A stretch of DNA of 64,000 bases. It comes from Paenibacillus sp. USDA918EY (lineage in GTDB: Bacteria; Bacillota; Bacilli; Paenibacillales; Paenibacillaceae). Both the position numbers and the translations under genes were made by a program. Shown here one piece after another: positions 1 through 8,497 of this stretch. Position 1 is the stretch's first letter. Each line of letters begins with the position of its first letter. The notes below the pieces were generated by a model. It was not told the DNA's origin. It did no database searches and saw nothing but the letters and a program-made list of their open reading frames with translations. The stretch is from NCBI RefSeq assembly GCF_009870825.1, contig NZ_WTWY01000004.1:372001-436000 (forward strand), written 5' to 3'.

Positions 1-995
1 CGTCTTCGGGCGAATCTTCCGAGGTAACGGATCCGGCAACGACGCCGAATGTCGGCGATTCCGTGGTCAACGGAATCAGCTTCAGCGAAAATCGGCTGAT
101 GGTCGCTTTCCAGGGCGGAACGGTCAAGCCGAAGGTATTCAAAATGTCAGGCCCTGAACGCATCGTCGTCGACCTGCCCAATACCTCCTTTTCACCGGAT
201 TTTCTGGGGGGAACGGCTGCAGGCGTCGGCAATCAAGGCAAGCTGGACGTGAGCGGTTACCCGGACGTGGCCGCCGTCCGTTACTCCTTGTTCAGCAGCA
301 GCCCTTCGACGGTAAGGGTTGTCATCGATATGAACAATTCGAAGGATTATTCGGTATACAATGAAAACGAAGGATTGGATTCAGGTTTGCTGATCGTGGA
401 CTTGAACAAGGCGGGCAGCACGGAAACGCCGGCAACGCCTCCGGTCGGCGGAAGCGGCAAAAAGGTCGTCGTCATCGACGCGGGTCACGGAGATCAGGAT
501 CCGGGCACGACGGGATACTCGAAGACCAAGGAAAAGGATTTCAACCTTGCCGTCGCTTTGAAAGTCGGGCAGCTGCTCGCAAACGAACCCGACATCGATT
601 TTGTGCTGACCCGTAGTGACGATACCTACCTGAAGCTTGCGGAAAGGGCGAAAATAGCCAATGACCTCAATGCGGACGTTTTCGTTTCGATCCATGCCAA
701 TTATGCGGACTCGCGCGCGGCAAGCGGAAGTGAAACGTACTATCAGCGGGATGCCAGCAAATCGCTTGCCAATGTGATGCATAAATATCTTGTCCAGGCA
801 ACCGGCCTTCCCGACCGCGGAGTGCGGTACGGAAATTTCCACGTCATTCGGGAAACGAAAATGCCGGCGGTGCTTCTTGAAGCAGGATATCTGAGCAATC
901 CGAAGGACGAAGCGGCCCTGTTCACCGAAAGCGTGCAAAATGCCATCGCCCAGGCGATTGTGAACGGAATTAAGGAGTACCTCGGAATCCAGTAA
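1..995 (+). CDS. N-acetylmuramoyl-L-alanine amidase with AMIN domain (5' truncated by window)
   Basis: The reading frame is open from the first bases of the window, so the start lies upstream. Visible in order are a Ser/Thr/Pro linker, an AMIN domain (NGISFSENRLMV through DLPNTSF) that targets envelope polymers, a short linker, and an Amidase_3 catalytic domain. Zinc and catalytic residues are recognisable: His in DAGHGDQDPG, Glu in TKEKDFN, His in SIHANYA and Glu in LLEAGYLS. The enzyme should cleave the MurNAc-L-Ala bond of peptidoglycan outside the membrane. It is a close paralogue of the complete gene at 1960-3390, which adds a signal peptide and a copper-amine-oxidase-like N-domain; the missing part here probably matches that. 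The GTG at 63 lies inside the linker and is unlikely to be the true start. Confidence 0.93.
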   Translation, partial: SSGESSEVTDPATTPNVGDSVVNGISFSENRLMVAFQGGTVKPKVFKMSGPERIVVDLPNTSFSPDFLGGTAAGVGNQGKLDVSGYPDVAAVRYSLFSSSPSTVRVVIDMNNSKDYSVYNENEGLDSGLLIVDLNKAGSTETPATPPVGGSGKKVVVIDAGHGDQDPGTTGYSKTKEKDFNLAVALKVGQLLANEPDIDFVLTRSDDTYLKLAERAKIANDLNADVFVSIHANYADSRAASGSETYYQRDASKSLANVMHKYLVQATGLPDRGVRYGNFHVIRETKMPAVLLEAGYLSNPKDEAALFTESVQNAIAQAIVNGIKEYLGIQ

Positions 996-1027
996 AAGTG
1001 ATTTCGCAAGGAAGAGGAGGCGGTTAA

Positions 1028-1693
1028 GTGAACAAAAAGATATTAAGCGCGGCGCTTCTGGCCCTTGTCATGGTCGCCGGAGCGGGCTGCGGGCAGAAAC
1101 CGGCGGTAGGGCCTGCGCACCAAGAGGCTGCCCAGCAGCCTGACGATTCGTCCGTCAATGCGGCCCAGCCCGATCAGACGGATGCCGACGCACAGGAAAC
1201 ACAGGAAGGGAAAGAAGCGGAGCCGAATCAGGAAGGCAAGGCGGACGAGCCCGGCAAGCCGAATAAACCTGAACAGAACGCGGAGCATGCCTCCGAGCAG
1301 AAACAAACCATCGAGGTTTATTATACGGATCCGGAAGAGCTGGAACTGAAAAAAAGCGTGAAAGAAATCAAGTTCGCCAAGGAAAGCGACAAATATGAAG
1401 CCGCGTTCAAGGCGCTTCAAGTAAGCGGCGACGCCAAGCTGATTCCGCTTTGGGGCAAGATGGAGCTGAAATCGCTGGAATTCAAAGACGGAATGGTGAC
1501 GTTGGATATCCACATGCCTGACGAAGCGCGCCTTGGGGCCGGAGGAGAACAGTTTGCCCTGGATGCACTGACAAAAACGATGTTTCAATTCAAGGAAGTG
1601 GAATCGATCGAACTTTTGGTCGACGGCCAACAGCTTGAAAGCTTGATGGGCCACATGGATCTCGATCATCCGATCAAAAGAAACGGAAATTAA
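1028..1693 (+). CDS. GerMN-domain lipoprotein (copy 1)
   Basis: A 221-residue exported protein starting at GTG 1028, preceded by a GGAAGAGGAGG-type ribosome-binding site, 32 bp after the amidase. It has a lipoprotein-like signal ending ...VAGAGC, with Gly rather than Leu at -3, so the lipobox is imperfect. A Glu/Gln/Pro/Lys-rich disordered stretch covers about residues 25-95. The C-terminal GerMN domain begins at VYYTDPEELEL and contains LIPLWGKMEL and RLGAGGEQFALDALTKTMF. GerMN domains occur in the sporulation protein GerM and other cell-wall-associated lipoproteins; the exact role here is unknown. It probably forms a two-gene operon with the preceding amidase and is paralogous to 3421-4107. 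Confidence 0.88.
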   Translation: MNKKILSAALLALVMVAGAGCGQKPAVGPAHQEAAQQPDDSSVNAAQPDQTDADAQETQEGKEAEPNQEGKADEPGKPNKPEQNAEHASEQKQTIEVYYTDPEELELKKSVKEIKFAKESDKYEAAFKALQVSGDAKLIPLWGKMELKSLEFKDGMVTLDIHMPDEARLGAGGEQFALDALTKTMFQFKEVESIELLVDGQQLESLMGHMDLDHPIKRNGN

Positions 1694-1714
1694 GCGTCCA
1701 ACGCTCATATGAAC

Positions 1715-1758
1715 AAAGACCGCTCAGGCAGGGAAAACCCCGACCGGCGGTCTTTTTT
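1715..1758 (+). terminator. Rho-independent terminator after GerMN copy 1
   Basis: AAAGACCGC pairs with GCGGTCTTT, followed by a run of six T. It closes the first amidase-GerMN pair. Confidence 0.85.
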
Positions 1759-1959
1759 GCTTCAATGATTCGCGCAAAAAACGCACAATAATATCATTTT
1801 GTCTACCAAAAGCCATAGATAAAGTTTTGCATAAAGAGGAATATATTCGCAACTTTTCGTAGCCTCCTACGTCTAACTTATGTCTGGTGATGTCGAAGGA
1901 AAGCCAAAGCCGAAACGTCAGAGCTAACGACAAAAATTTAAGAATGGGAAGGGTGAAGG

Positions 1960-3390
1960 ATGAAAAAATTTGGTTTTATGGCAGTGCTTCTCTTTGTCTT
2001 CATTTTGGCGTTTCCTCACAATGGACAGGCTGCGGCGGGAAGTGCCAAAATTGTTCTGGACGACAAAGAAATAAGTCTGTCAGGAAATGCAAAAGTGGAA
2101 AATGTAAACGGCAATATTATGATTCCATTTCGTGCAGTCGGAGAGAATCTGGGGTTTGACGTCGCATGGGAACAAAAGACGCGCACGGTAACCATACAAA
2201 AAGATTCTACAGCTATCAAGCTGGTCGTAGGCCAAAAAACAGCCGACGTAAACGGCAAAAAAGTCGCCATGAATGTCGCGCCCATTTTGCGCACGGATAC
2301 GGTGATCGTGCCGATCCGTTTCGTCAGCGAGCAAATGGGACTGACGGTCAATTGGGACAACCAAAAGAAGATCGTATACTTGTATACCCAGAATAACGGG
2401 AATGGAAACGGCGACGCGGGAACCGGCGCAGGAAACGGAACGAACCCCGGTGCCGGAGACAACGGGAGCAATAGCGGTTCAGTGGCGAAAGTCGACGGGA
2501 TCAGCTTCAGCGATAACCGCCTGATGGTGGCCGTGACCGGTAAACCGAAGGTCAATGACTTCAAAATGAGCGGGCCGGACCGCATCGTCATCGATTTCGA
2601 AAATGCGGATTTTTCGGATACGTTCGGCAGCTCGTCCTTGGATCAGCACAAGACAGGCTCCTTGGATGTCAGCGGTTATCCCGACGTTTCGAAAGTCAGA
2701 TACTCGTTGTTCAACGATAATCCTTCAACCGTTCGCATCGTCATCGATTTGAATGATGCCAAAAGCTACAAGCTGACCAACGACAACGGCTTGTACATCG
2801 TCGACTTGAATACATCAGACAGCGGCACGCCGTCGAAGCCGGGCGCAAGCGGCAAGAAAGTCGTCGTCATCGACGCCGGCCATGGCGCGCATGACCCCGG
2901 AACGACGGGCATAACGGGCAAAAAGGAGAAGGACTTTAACCTGGCGATGGCGCTGAAAGTCGGAAAAGTTTTGCAGCAGGATCCTAACATCGATGTCGTC
3001 TTGACCCGCAGCGACGATACGTTCCTTGAACTGAAGGATCGCGCCAAGATCGCCAATGACCTGAAAGCGGACGTGTTCGTATCGATTCACGGGAACAGCG
3101 CCGGCTCCTCGGCGGCAAGCGGCAGCGAAACCTACTACCAGCGGGACGCCAGCAAATCGCTGGCCAACGTTTTGAACAAGTATCTGGCGAAAACGACAGG
3201 CTTGCCGGACCGCGGCGTTCGTTACGGCAACTTCCACGTCATCCGCGAAACGAAAATGCCTGCGGTGCTGCTTGAAGTCGGATATTTGAGCAACAAAAAC
3301 GACGAGGCGGCCCTCTTTTCGGAGAGCTTCCAGCAGCGCGTGGCCCAAGGCATTGCCGACGGAATCAAAGAATATTTGGGCGTTAATTAA
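1960..3390 (+). CDS. N-acetylmuramoyl-L-alanine amidase: CuAO N-domain + AMIN + Amidase_3
   Basis: A complete 476-residue secreted amidase. ATG 1960 follows GGGAAGGGTGAAGG. Residues 1-25 are a signal peptide ending in GQAAA. About 28-143 is a copper-amine-oxidase N-terminal-like domain, a wall or surface module despite its name. About 144-176 is a Gly/Asn linker, 178-284 an AMIN domain and 298-474 the Amidase_3 domain. Putative zinc ligands are H308, E323 and H377, with catalytic E439 in LLEVGYLSN. It hydrolyses the bond between MurNAc and the stem peptide and probably acts in wall turnover, separation or sporulation. It is a paralogue of the amidase at the window start and is followed by a second GerMN lipoprotein gene, so the pair is tandemly duplicated. 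Confidence 0.95.
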   Translation: MKKFGFMAVLLFVFILAFPHNGQAAAGSAKIVLDDKEISLSGNAKVENVNGNIMIPFRAVGENLGFDVAWEQKTRTVTIQKDSTAIKLVVGQKTADVNGKKVAMNVAPILRTDTVIVPIRFVSEQMGLTVNWDNQKKIVYLYTQNNGNGNGDAGTGAGNGTNPGAGDNGSNSGSVAKVDGISFSDNRLMVAVTGKPKVNDFKMSGPDRIVIDFENADFSDTFGSSSLDQHKTGSLDVSGYPDVSKVRYSLFNDNPSTVRIVIDLNDAKSYKLTNDNGLYIVDLNTSDSGTPSKPGASGKKVVVIDAGHGAHDPGTTGITGKKEKDFNLAMALKVGKVLQQDPNIDVVLTRSDDTFLELKDRAKIANDLKADVFVSIHGNSAGSSAASGSETYYQRDASKSLANVLNKYLAKTTGLPDRGVRYGNFHVIRETKMPAVLLEVGYLSNKNDEAALFSESFQQRVAQGIADGIKEYLGVN

Positions 3391-3420
3391 CGAAAGTCCC
3401 CTTAAAGGAGGCGGTACAAA

Positions 3421-4107
3421 ATGAGCAAAAAAATTTGGTGTGCAGGCATTTTGGCTTTGGCGATGATCGCCGCGGCCGGCTGCGGCCAAAAGCCGACATC
3501 CGCGCCGGAAAGCGGACAACAACAGGAAACCGTACCGGGTGACCAAGGGCAGCAGCAAACGACGGGCAGCGGCGGCGAAGCCGCAAAAGACCCGAATGCG
3601 GACGGCAATGCAAACGGAAACGGTGCAGAAGGCGCAGGACAAGGAACCGGAACTTCCCAAGGGAATAACTCCTCCGGCGGCCAGTCTGAGCAGAAACCGC
3701 CCGAAACGGCGAATGCCAAAAAGGAAACGATCGACGTTTATTACACGGATCCGCAGGAGCTGGAACTGAAAAAATCCCAAAAGGAAATCAGCTACAAGGA
3801 CGATGCCGACAAATACGCGGAGGCGTACAAAGCCCTGCAATCCAGCGGCAATGCCGATCTGATTCCGCTTTGGGGAAAAATCGAGCTCAAAAAGCTCGAT
3901 TTTAAAAACGGCCAAATCACCATGGACGTTCATATGCCGGACGATGCGAGACTTGGAGCCGGCGGCGAGCAATACGCCCTGGATGCGCTCACCAAAACGA
4001 TGTTCCAGTTTGACGAAGTCAAATCGGTGGAGCTTCTGGTGGACGGCGCCAAGGTGGAAAGCTTGATGGGCCATGTCGATTTGGAGCATCCGATGACAAG
4101 ACATTGA
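3421..4107 (+). CDS. GerMN-domain lipoprotein (copy 2)
   Basis: A 228-residue paralogue of 1028-1693. ATG 3421 follows a strong AAAGGAGGCGG site 30 bp after the amidase stop. The signal sequence ends MIAAAGC. A Gly/Asn/Gln-rich low-complexity region follows to about residue 100, then a GerMN domain (VYYTDPQELEL, LIPLWGKIEL, RLGAGGEQYALDALTKTMF). The folded domains of the two copies are nearly the same while the linkers differ completely in composition (Glu/Lys/Pro versus Gly/Asn/Gln). Predicted to be lipid-anchored outside the membrane and co-transcribed with the preceding amidase. The function is not established. Confidence 0.88.
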   Translation: MSKKIWCAGILALAMIAAAGCGQKPTSAPESGQQQETVPGDQGQQQTTGSGGEAAKDPNADGNANGNGAEGAGQGTGTSQGNNSSGGQSEQKPPETANAKKETIDVYYTDPQELELKKSQKEISYKDDADKYAEAYKALQSSGNADLIPLWGKIELKKLDFKNGQITMDVHMPDDARLGAGGEQYALDALTKTMFQFDEVKSVELLVDGAKVESLMGHVDLEHPMTRH

Positions 4108-4453
4108 AAATATTAGGATAAAAGCAGGAGCTTGCGTCCTTCTTGTCGAATAGCATAGAGTCGTGATTTTTTTGTGACGATTATAGAATCCGACCCGGTC
4201 TCAACCGAACGAAGCGATTCCATGATCTCAAGAAAAACATCCGCTCAATGCGGCCGTCTTCCGTGACAACGCGATAACAGCCGCAGTTCTCTTATACGAA
4301 ATGAACTAAAGTTTGCGCTCCCCTGCATGCGCGGGTTTCCCGATGCGGCAGCCCGGGCGGGGGGGCGTAATCTCTTTAGTTCTTTCTGTTTATTTTCGGG
4401 ATTACGCCTACGGCGGTGCTAATCCGCATTCAAGAAAGGGGAAAAAGAATATC
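4108..4453 (+). promoter_or_regulatory. Structured leader region of the SLH protein gene
   Basis: A 346-bp gap without a supported gene. Its right half can fold into a nested RNA. AACTAAAG (4304-4311) pairs with CTTTAGTT (4374-4381). Inside it CGCTCCCC (4316-4323) pairs with GGGGGGCG (4360-4367, one G-U). Inside that GCAT/ATGC (4325-4328 with 4343-4346) encloses CGGG-TTT-CCCG (4332-4342). Downstream GGATTA (4399-4404) can pair either with TAATCC (4420-4425) or, as part of GATTACG, with CGTAATC (4366-4372), so alternative folds exist close to the ribosome-binding site at 4433-4442. Long structured leaders are common for S-layer-type genes; a riboswitch-like role is possible but no known class was recognised. 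Confidence 0.5.
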
Positions 4454-7207
4454 ATGGCTACACGGCGCATCAATTCATCATCTCATTCCAAAAAAGTGGT
4501 TTCGGCCGTCATCGCGGGCTTGATGGTCATGGGCTCCGGAACGGCGGCGTTCGCCGATAACGCGGCCGGCAATACGACCAACAATACCAGCAGCGCAACC
4601 AACCAAACGGTTGCAGCGAACGGGCTGTTTAAAGACGTCAAAAGCGGATACTGGGCCGAAAAACATATTTACAAGCTGGCTTCCCAAGGCATTCTCTTGG
4701 GCAACAACGGGCTTTTCCGTCCCAACGACAACGTGACCCAGCAGGAAGCCGTAACGATGGCGATCCGCTTTGCCGGGCTTGAAGGCAAGGTCGATCCAAA
4801 CGCTTCGGTCGTGCTGCCTTCGAACATGCAGGTCAACAATTACTTCAAACCATACGTTGCGCTTGCGATTCAGCAAAATTTGCTGGATAAAACCTCCGAA
4901 AACGCGGCGTCCGATTCCAAACAGACTTGGGGCGAACGCAAGGCGAGCCGCGAATGGATCACCGAGATTTTGATCCGTGCGCTCGGCAAGGAAAGCGACG
5001 CGTCGGCGCTGGCGAGTAAAGCGACGTCCTTTGCGGACAACGGCAAAATTTCCGCAGGCAAACGCGGTTTCGTCAATGCGGCTTTGGAGCTGGGCTTAAC
5101 GAACGGGATAGAAGGCAACCGATTTGATCCACAGGGCTCCGTCACCCGCGCGCAGCTCGCAACGTTTTTCAGCCGTGCAGAGGCTTATAGCAGCGTGCGT
5201 TACGCAAATTCGGCCGAAGGCGTCGTCACCGGGCTCAGCAGCAACAAGCTGGACCTGTACGTGGACGGAAGCATTCGTACATACGTATTGGACAACGCGA
5301 CCATGTACTTCACCAAAGACTCCGAAAGCAAAATCAGCTTCGCGGATTTGAAACCATACACGAAAGTGATGGTCATCGGCAGCGGATCGAATGCCGCTTA
5401 TGTGGAAGTGACCGATGCCAAAGAGCAGCTGGAAAGCGTGGAGGGCACGTTCCAGAAGCTATCCCCGGGCAATATTTTGTGGGTTGAAACGAACAGCACT
5501 TTCAAACAGTTTACGTATGATGCGGGAACGGCGTTCCTGGATCAAAACGGGGCGAAAATCGATCCTTCGACCTTGGCCGTCGGAAGCAAAATCGTCGTTC
5601 ATCAGGAGACGTTCACTTCCGAGAAGAAACCCGTCATCGTGCAGGTGAAATCCGGCGTCGTCAACAAAAACGGAACCGGTACGCTGCAAAGCGTGGATAC
5701 GGCGACCAAATCTTTGGTCATTAAAAATGCGTCCGGCGACCTCGAAAGCTACACGTGGGACGACAGCCTGGTCGTAAAATACCAAAATCAGCTGCTGTCG
5801 CCTTCCGAACTGAAAAACGGCGCGGTGATCAAATACACCGTCAAAAATAACCTGCTCGAAACGGTGGAAGTGACGCAGGGCGTGGAAAGAACGATCCGCG
5901 GCTCCCTGTATGAAGTCGGGACGAACAATGCCACGATTACGTACAAGCGCGAAGGCGGACAGCTTGAAGTAAAGCTGCTTGCCGAAAAACCGGAAATCGT
6001 GATCAGCGGGATCGCCGCCCCGACGCTCAACGACTTGAACGCGGACCAAACGAACGGCGACCAGGTGGAGATTACGCTCGATCCGCAGGACCAGGTGACG
6101 AAAATCCAGGTGCTCAACCGTCAAATGGAACAGAAAAAAGGCGCGACGGTCGTTCAATACGAGCCGAAGTCGCGAGTGCTGACGCTGCTTGACGCGAACA
6201 AAAAACCGTATGTCGTTACGCTGGACGAAAAAACCAAGTTGTCGTACAATGCCGCAAGCCCGACGCTGGAAGGCATCGCGCCTTACCTGACCAACGGCCG
6301 CAAAGTGAACATTACGTATTTGACCAACCGCGCGCTTTCGATCGAGGTCATTCTCCAATATGAAGGCAAAGTGACTTCCTTGGACCTGACGAACAAGAAG
6401 CTGACGCTGGTCGGCGCGGACGGACAAAACATGACGCTGCCGTTTAACAACCCGACCGTGTCGGTTTACGGGAAAAGCAACGGTTCGCTCTCCGACGTGA
6501 AGGTCGGCACTGCCATCGCGGCCGTGCTGAATGTTACCCAGGATGCGATCCAGTCCATTCAGGTGAAATCCAACGTGCAGTTTGAGCTTCTGAGCGTGGA
6601 TTATTCCAACTCCCGCTTGACGGTGAAAAAGGACGGCGTAACCAGCCAATTCTACGTCGACAAATCGGTGCTGACGGACGAAAACGGACAGGCGATCACG
6701 GTGCAGGATCTGCGGGCAGGTCAACTGCTGAACGTGACGTTTAACGGCATCGACCCGGCATCCGCGCAGCTCGTGAAGCTGACGAACGGCGAGGTGACGG
6801 CGGTCAATTCCTCCGCGTCTCCAAGCATTACCGTTAAAACGTACGGCGGCTCGACGGAAACGTTCAAGCTGGACAGTTCCTCCAAAATCGTTAACGACGC
6901 CGGCAGCGCGCTCAGCATCACCAACGTTGCAGCAGGCAACCGCGTCGAAGTGCGCAAGGACGCGGACGGAAATTCGGTCGTAAAAGTGCTGTCCGTCTCC
7001 AATCAAATCTTCTGGAAATATGACAGTTATGCGAAGGAAATATATGTGAAACGCCAAAATGTCAATGATACCAACCATTTCGCGCTTTCTCCGGCCGCAT
7101 ACATTCATCAGGGGGATACGACTTTGACCGTGCAATCCCTGAAAGAAAATGATAATATTGTTTTGTATTTAAGCAATGGAACGATTGTAGAAATACAGAA
7201 ACAATAG
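4454..7207 (+). CDS. SLH-domain surface protein with repeated beta-rich domains
   Basis: A 917-residue secreted envelope protein. The chosen ATG follows AAGAAAGGGG; an in-frame TTG 141 bases upstream has no ribosome-binding site and lies in the structured leader. Residues 1-34 form a signal peptide (basic start, hydrophobic core, GTAAFA). Three S-layer homology domains follow at about 57-105, 119-180 and 193-242, with typical LFKDV..GYWAEKHIY and LFRPNDNVTQQEAV motifs that bind pyruvylated wall polymers. The remaining 670 residues are a series of beta-rich segments of about 70-80 residues with recurring patterns such as GTLQSVD..TKSLVIKN and GKVTSLDLTNKKLTLVG. No catalytic motif was recognised, so a structural or adhesive role is likely. 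Confidence 0.88.
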   Translation: MATRRINSSSHSKKVVSAVIAGLMVMGSGTAAFADNAAGNTTNNTSSATNQTVAANGLFKDVKSGYWAEKHIYKLASQGILLGNNGLFRPNDNVTQQEAVTMAIRFAGLEGKVDPNASVVLPSNMQVNNYFKPYVALAIQQNLLDKTSENAASDSKQTWGERKASREWITEILIRALGKESDASALASKATSFADNGKISAGKRGFVNAALELGLTNGIEGNRFDPQGSVTRAQLATFFSRAEAYSSVRYANSAEGVVTGLSSNKLDLYVDGSIRTYVLDNATMYFTKDSESKISFADLKPYTKVMVIGSGSNAAYVEVTDAKEQLESVEGTFQKLSPGNILWVETNSTFKQFTYDAGTAFLDQNGAKIDPSTLAVGSKIVVHQETFTSEKKPVIVQVKSGVVNKNGTGTLQSVDTATKSLVIKNASGDLESYTWDDSLVVKYQNQLLSPSELKNGAVIKYTVKNNLLETVEVTQGVERTIRGSLYEVGTNNATITYKREGGQLEVKLLAEKPEIVISGIAAPTLNDLNADQTNGDQVEITLDPQDQVTKIQVLNRQMEQKKGATVVQYEPKSRVLTLLDANKKPYVVTLDEKTKLSYNAASPTLEGIAPYLTNGRKVNITYLTNRALSIEVILQYEGKVTSLDLTNKKLTLVGADGQNMTLPFNNPTVSVYGKSNGSLSDVKVGTAIAAVLNVTQDAIQSIQVKSNVQFELLSVDYSNSRLTVKKDGVTSQFYVDKSVLTDENGQAITVQDLRAGQLLNVTFNGIDPASAQLVKLTNGEVTAVNSSASPSITVKTYGGSTETFKLDSSSKIVNDAGSALSITNVAAGNRVEVRKDADGNSVVKVLSVSNQIFWKYDSYAKEIYVKRQNVNDTNHFALSPAAYIHQGDTTLTVQSLKENDNIVLYLSNGTIVEIQKQ

Positions 7208-7236
7208 TATGCTTTGGGAATGGTCATGAGATACAC

Positions 7237-7280
7237 CGTCTTGATACGGGGAGTCTTACCCGTATCAAGACGTTTTTTTT
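7237..7280 (+). terminator. Strong Rho-independent terminator after the SLH gene
   Basis: A perfect 14-bp stem, CGTCTTGATACGGG / CCCGTATCAAGACG, with an 8-nt loop, followed by eight T. The T-run ends only 18 bp before the nth start codon. Confidence 0.95.
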
Positions 7281-7298
7281 GCAGGAGGTACAAAAGCG

Positions 7299-7964
7299 AT
7301 GAAGGCAGCAACCGTACGACATATACTTGATACCATCGGCGGGATGTTTCCCGACGCCCATTGTGAATTAAACCACAGCAATGCGTTCGAACTGACGATT
7401 GCCGTGCTGCTGTCGGCGCAATGCACGGACGAGACGGTAAACAAGGTCACGAAGGATTTGTTCCAAAAGTACAAGTCCCCCGAAGATTACGTTGCCGTTC
7501 CGCTTGAGGAGCTGGAACAGGATATCCGCAGGATCGGTCTGTACCGGAACAAGGCCAAGCATATCCGGAATTTATGCATGCTGCTGATGGAACAATACGG
7601 CGGGGAAGTGCCGAGTTCGCATGATGAGCTTGTCAAGCTTCCGGGAGTGGGACGCAAAACCGCCAACGTCGTGGTTTCGAACGCGTTTGGCGTGCCGGCG
7701 ATCGCGGTGGACACGCATGTGGAACGGGTCTCCAAACGGCTGGGACTGGCCAATTGGAAGGATTCGGTGCTGGAAGTGGAAAAAAAGCTGATGAAGCAGG
7801 TGCCGCGCGACGAGTGGACGCTGACGCACCACCGGCTCATTTTTTTCGGGCGTTATCACTGCAAAGCTCAAAATCCGAAATGCCAGGTATGCCCGCTGCT
7901 TGACGTATGCCGCGAAGGAAAAAAACGTATGAAGACATCCCAAATCAGAAAAGATAAGGAATAG
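7299..7964 (+). CDS. nth: Endonuclease III (DNA glycosylase/AP lyase)
   Basis: A 221-residue base-excision repair enzyme that removes oxidised pyrimidines and cleaves abasic sites. The helix-hairpin-helix LPGVGRKTANVV contains the catalytic lysine K120, D138 lies in AVDTHVERV, and the [4Fe-4S] ligands follow the family spacing C188-x6-C195-x2-C198-x5-C204. Length matches the family. ATG 7299 follows GCAGGAGGT. The strong terminator ends 18 bp upstream, so no promoter fits in between; transcription must come from readthrough or from a promoter inside or before the hairpin. Confidence 0.96.
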   Translation: MKAATVRHILDTIGGMFPDAHCELNHSNAFELTIAVLLSAQCTDETVNKVTKDLFQKYKSPEDYVAVPLEELEQDIRRIGLYRNKAKHIRNLCMLLMEQYGGEVPSSHDELVKLPGVGRKTANVVVSNAFGVPAIAVDTHVERVSKRLGLANWKDSVLEVEKKLMKQVPRDEWTLTHHRLIFFGRYHCKAQNPKCQVCPLLDVCREGKKRMKTSQIRKDKE

Positions 7965-8010
7965 CATGAACGGATAGGAACTACAAAGATGGAGAAGGAT
8001 GGGATTATAC

Positions 8011-8283
8011 ATGAAATGCATCTCAGTGTACACAGACAACTTTGAACTGTTTTCGGATATTATGGACCAAGTGATGGAAACCCCGTTGGCCGAAAATGAA
8101 GAAAAGGAATTCGAAGGGATTACCGTCAGCAATTCCGGCGAAGTGCCCGAGCATTATTTGGACCGCATGTCCGTCAAGCCGGAGGTTGTCGTTATGAAGG
8201 ACAAGTCCCGCGGAACCACCATTTTGCAGCATGGCAAAGTGTTCGAAATTCTCGTTCCGGAGCTCGAAAACGCCAACGCCTAG
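8011..8283 (+). CDS. Small conserved-looking protein of unknown function
   Basis: A 90-residue acidic protein (MKCISVYTDNFELFSDIMD...), 46 bp after nth and possibly in the same transcript. The ATG at 8011 was preferred because the purine-rich GGAGAAGGATGGG then lies at a normal distance; an ATG at 7999 directly abuts that site. Hydrophilic, with no signal peptide or membrane segment. A central GITVSNSGEVPEHYLDRM and a terminal VFEILVPELE suggest a small folded domain. I do not recognise the family and assign no function. Confidence 0.75.
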   Translation: MKCISVYTDNFELFSDIMDQVMETPLAENEEKEFEGITVSNSGEVPEHYLDRMSVKPEVVVMKDKSRGTTILQHGKVFEILVPELENANA

Positions 8284-8317
8284 ATATAAATTCAATCGGA
8301 TATTTACCTTAGCAACC

Positions 8318-8350
8318 ATAAAACCGAAGACCATTCGGTTTTATTTTTTT
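8318..8350 (+). terminator. Rho-independent terminator
   Basis: A perfect 11-bp stem ATAAAACCGAA / TTCGGTTTTAT with a 5-nt loop, followed by a T-run. It ends the nth transcript and insulates dynA. Confidence 0.9.
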
Positions 8351-8497
8351 GCTTTTTTAAGGGCAGCAGGCCGGCGCCCGGCGAAAAATGTTTCTCATTC
8401 CTTTGCCGAAATGTTAAAATGTAACTATTTGGGGAATCCGGAAAGGATTCAACGCGAATTCCGCAGTTACTGACAGAGCTAAGGGGAGAAAGGCAGT

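Noticed and set aside
2815..4104. A minus-strand open frame of over 400 codons opposite the amidase and lipoprotein genes.
   Set aside because: It mirrors codon structure of the plus-strand genes, is rich in Arg/Phe/His/Val with no domain, and has no ribosome-binding site. The same applies to long antisense frames at 5459-7135, 9308-10759, 12967-14472 and 62360-63757.
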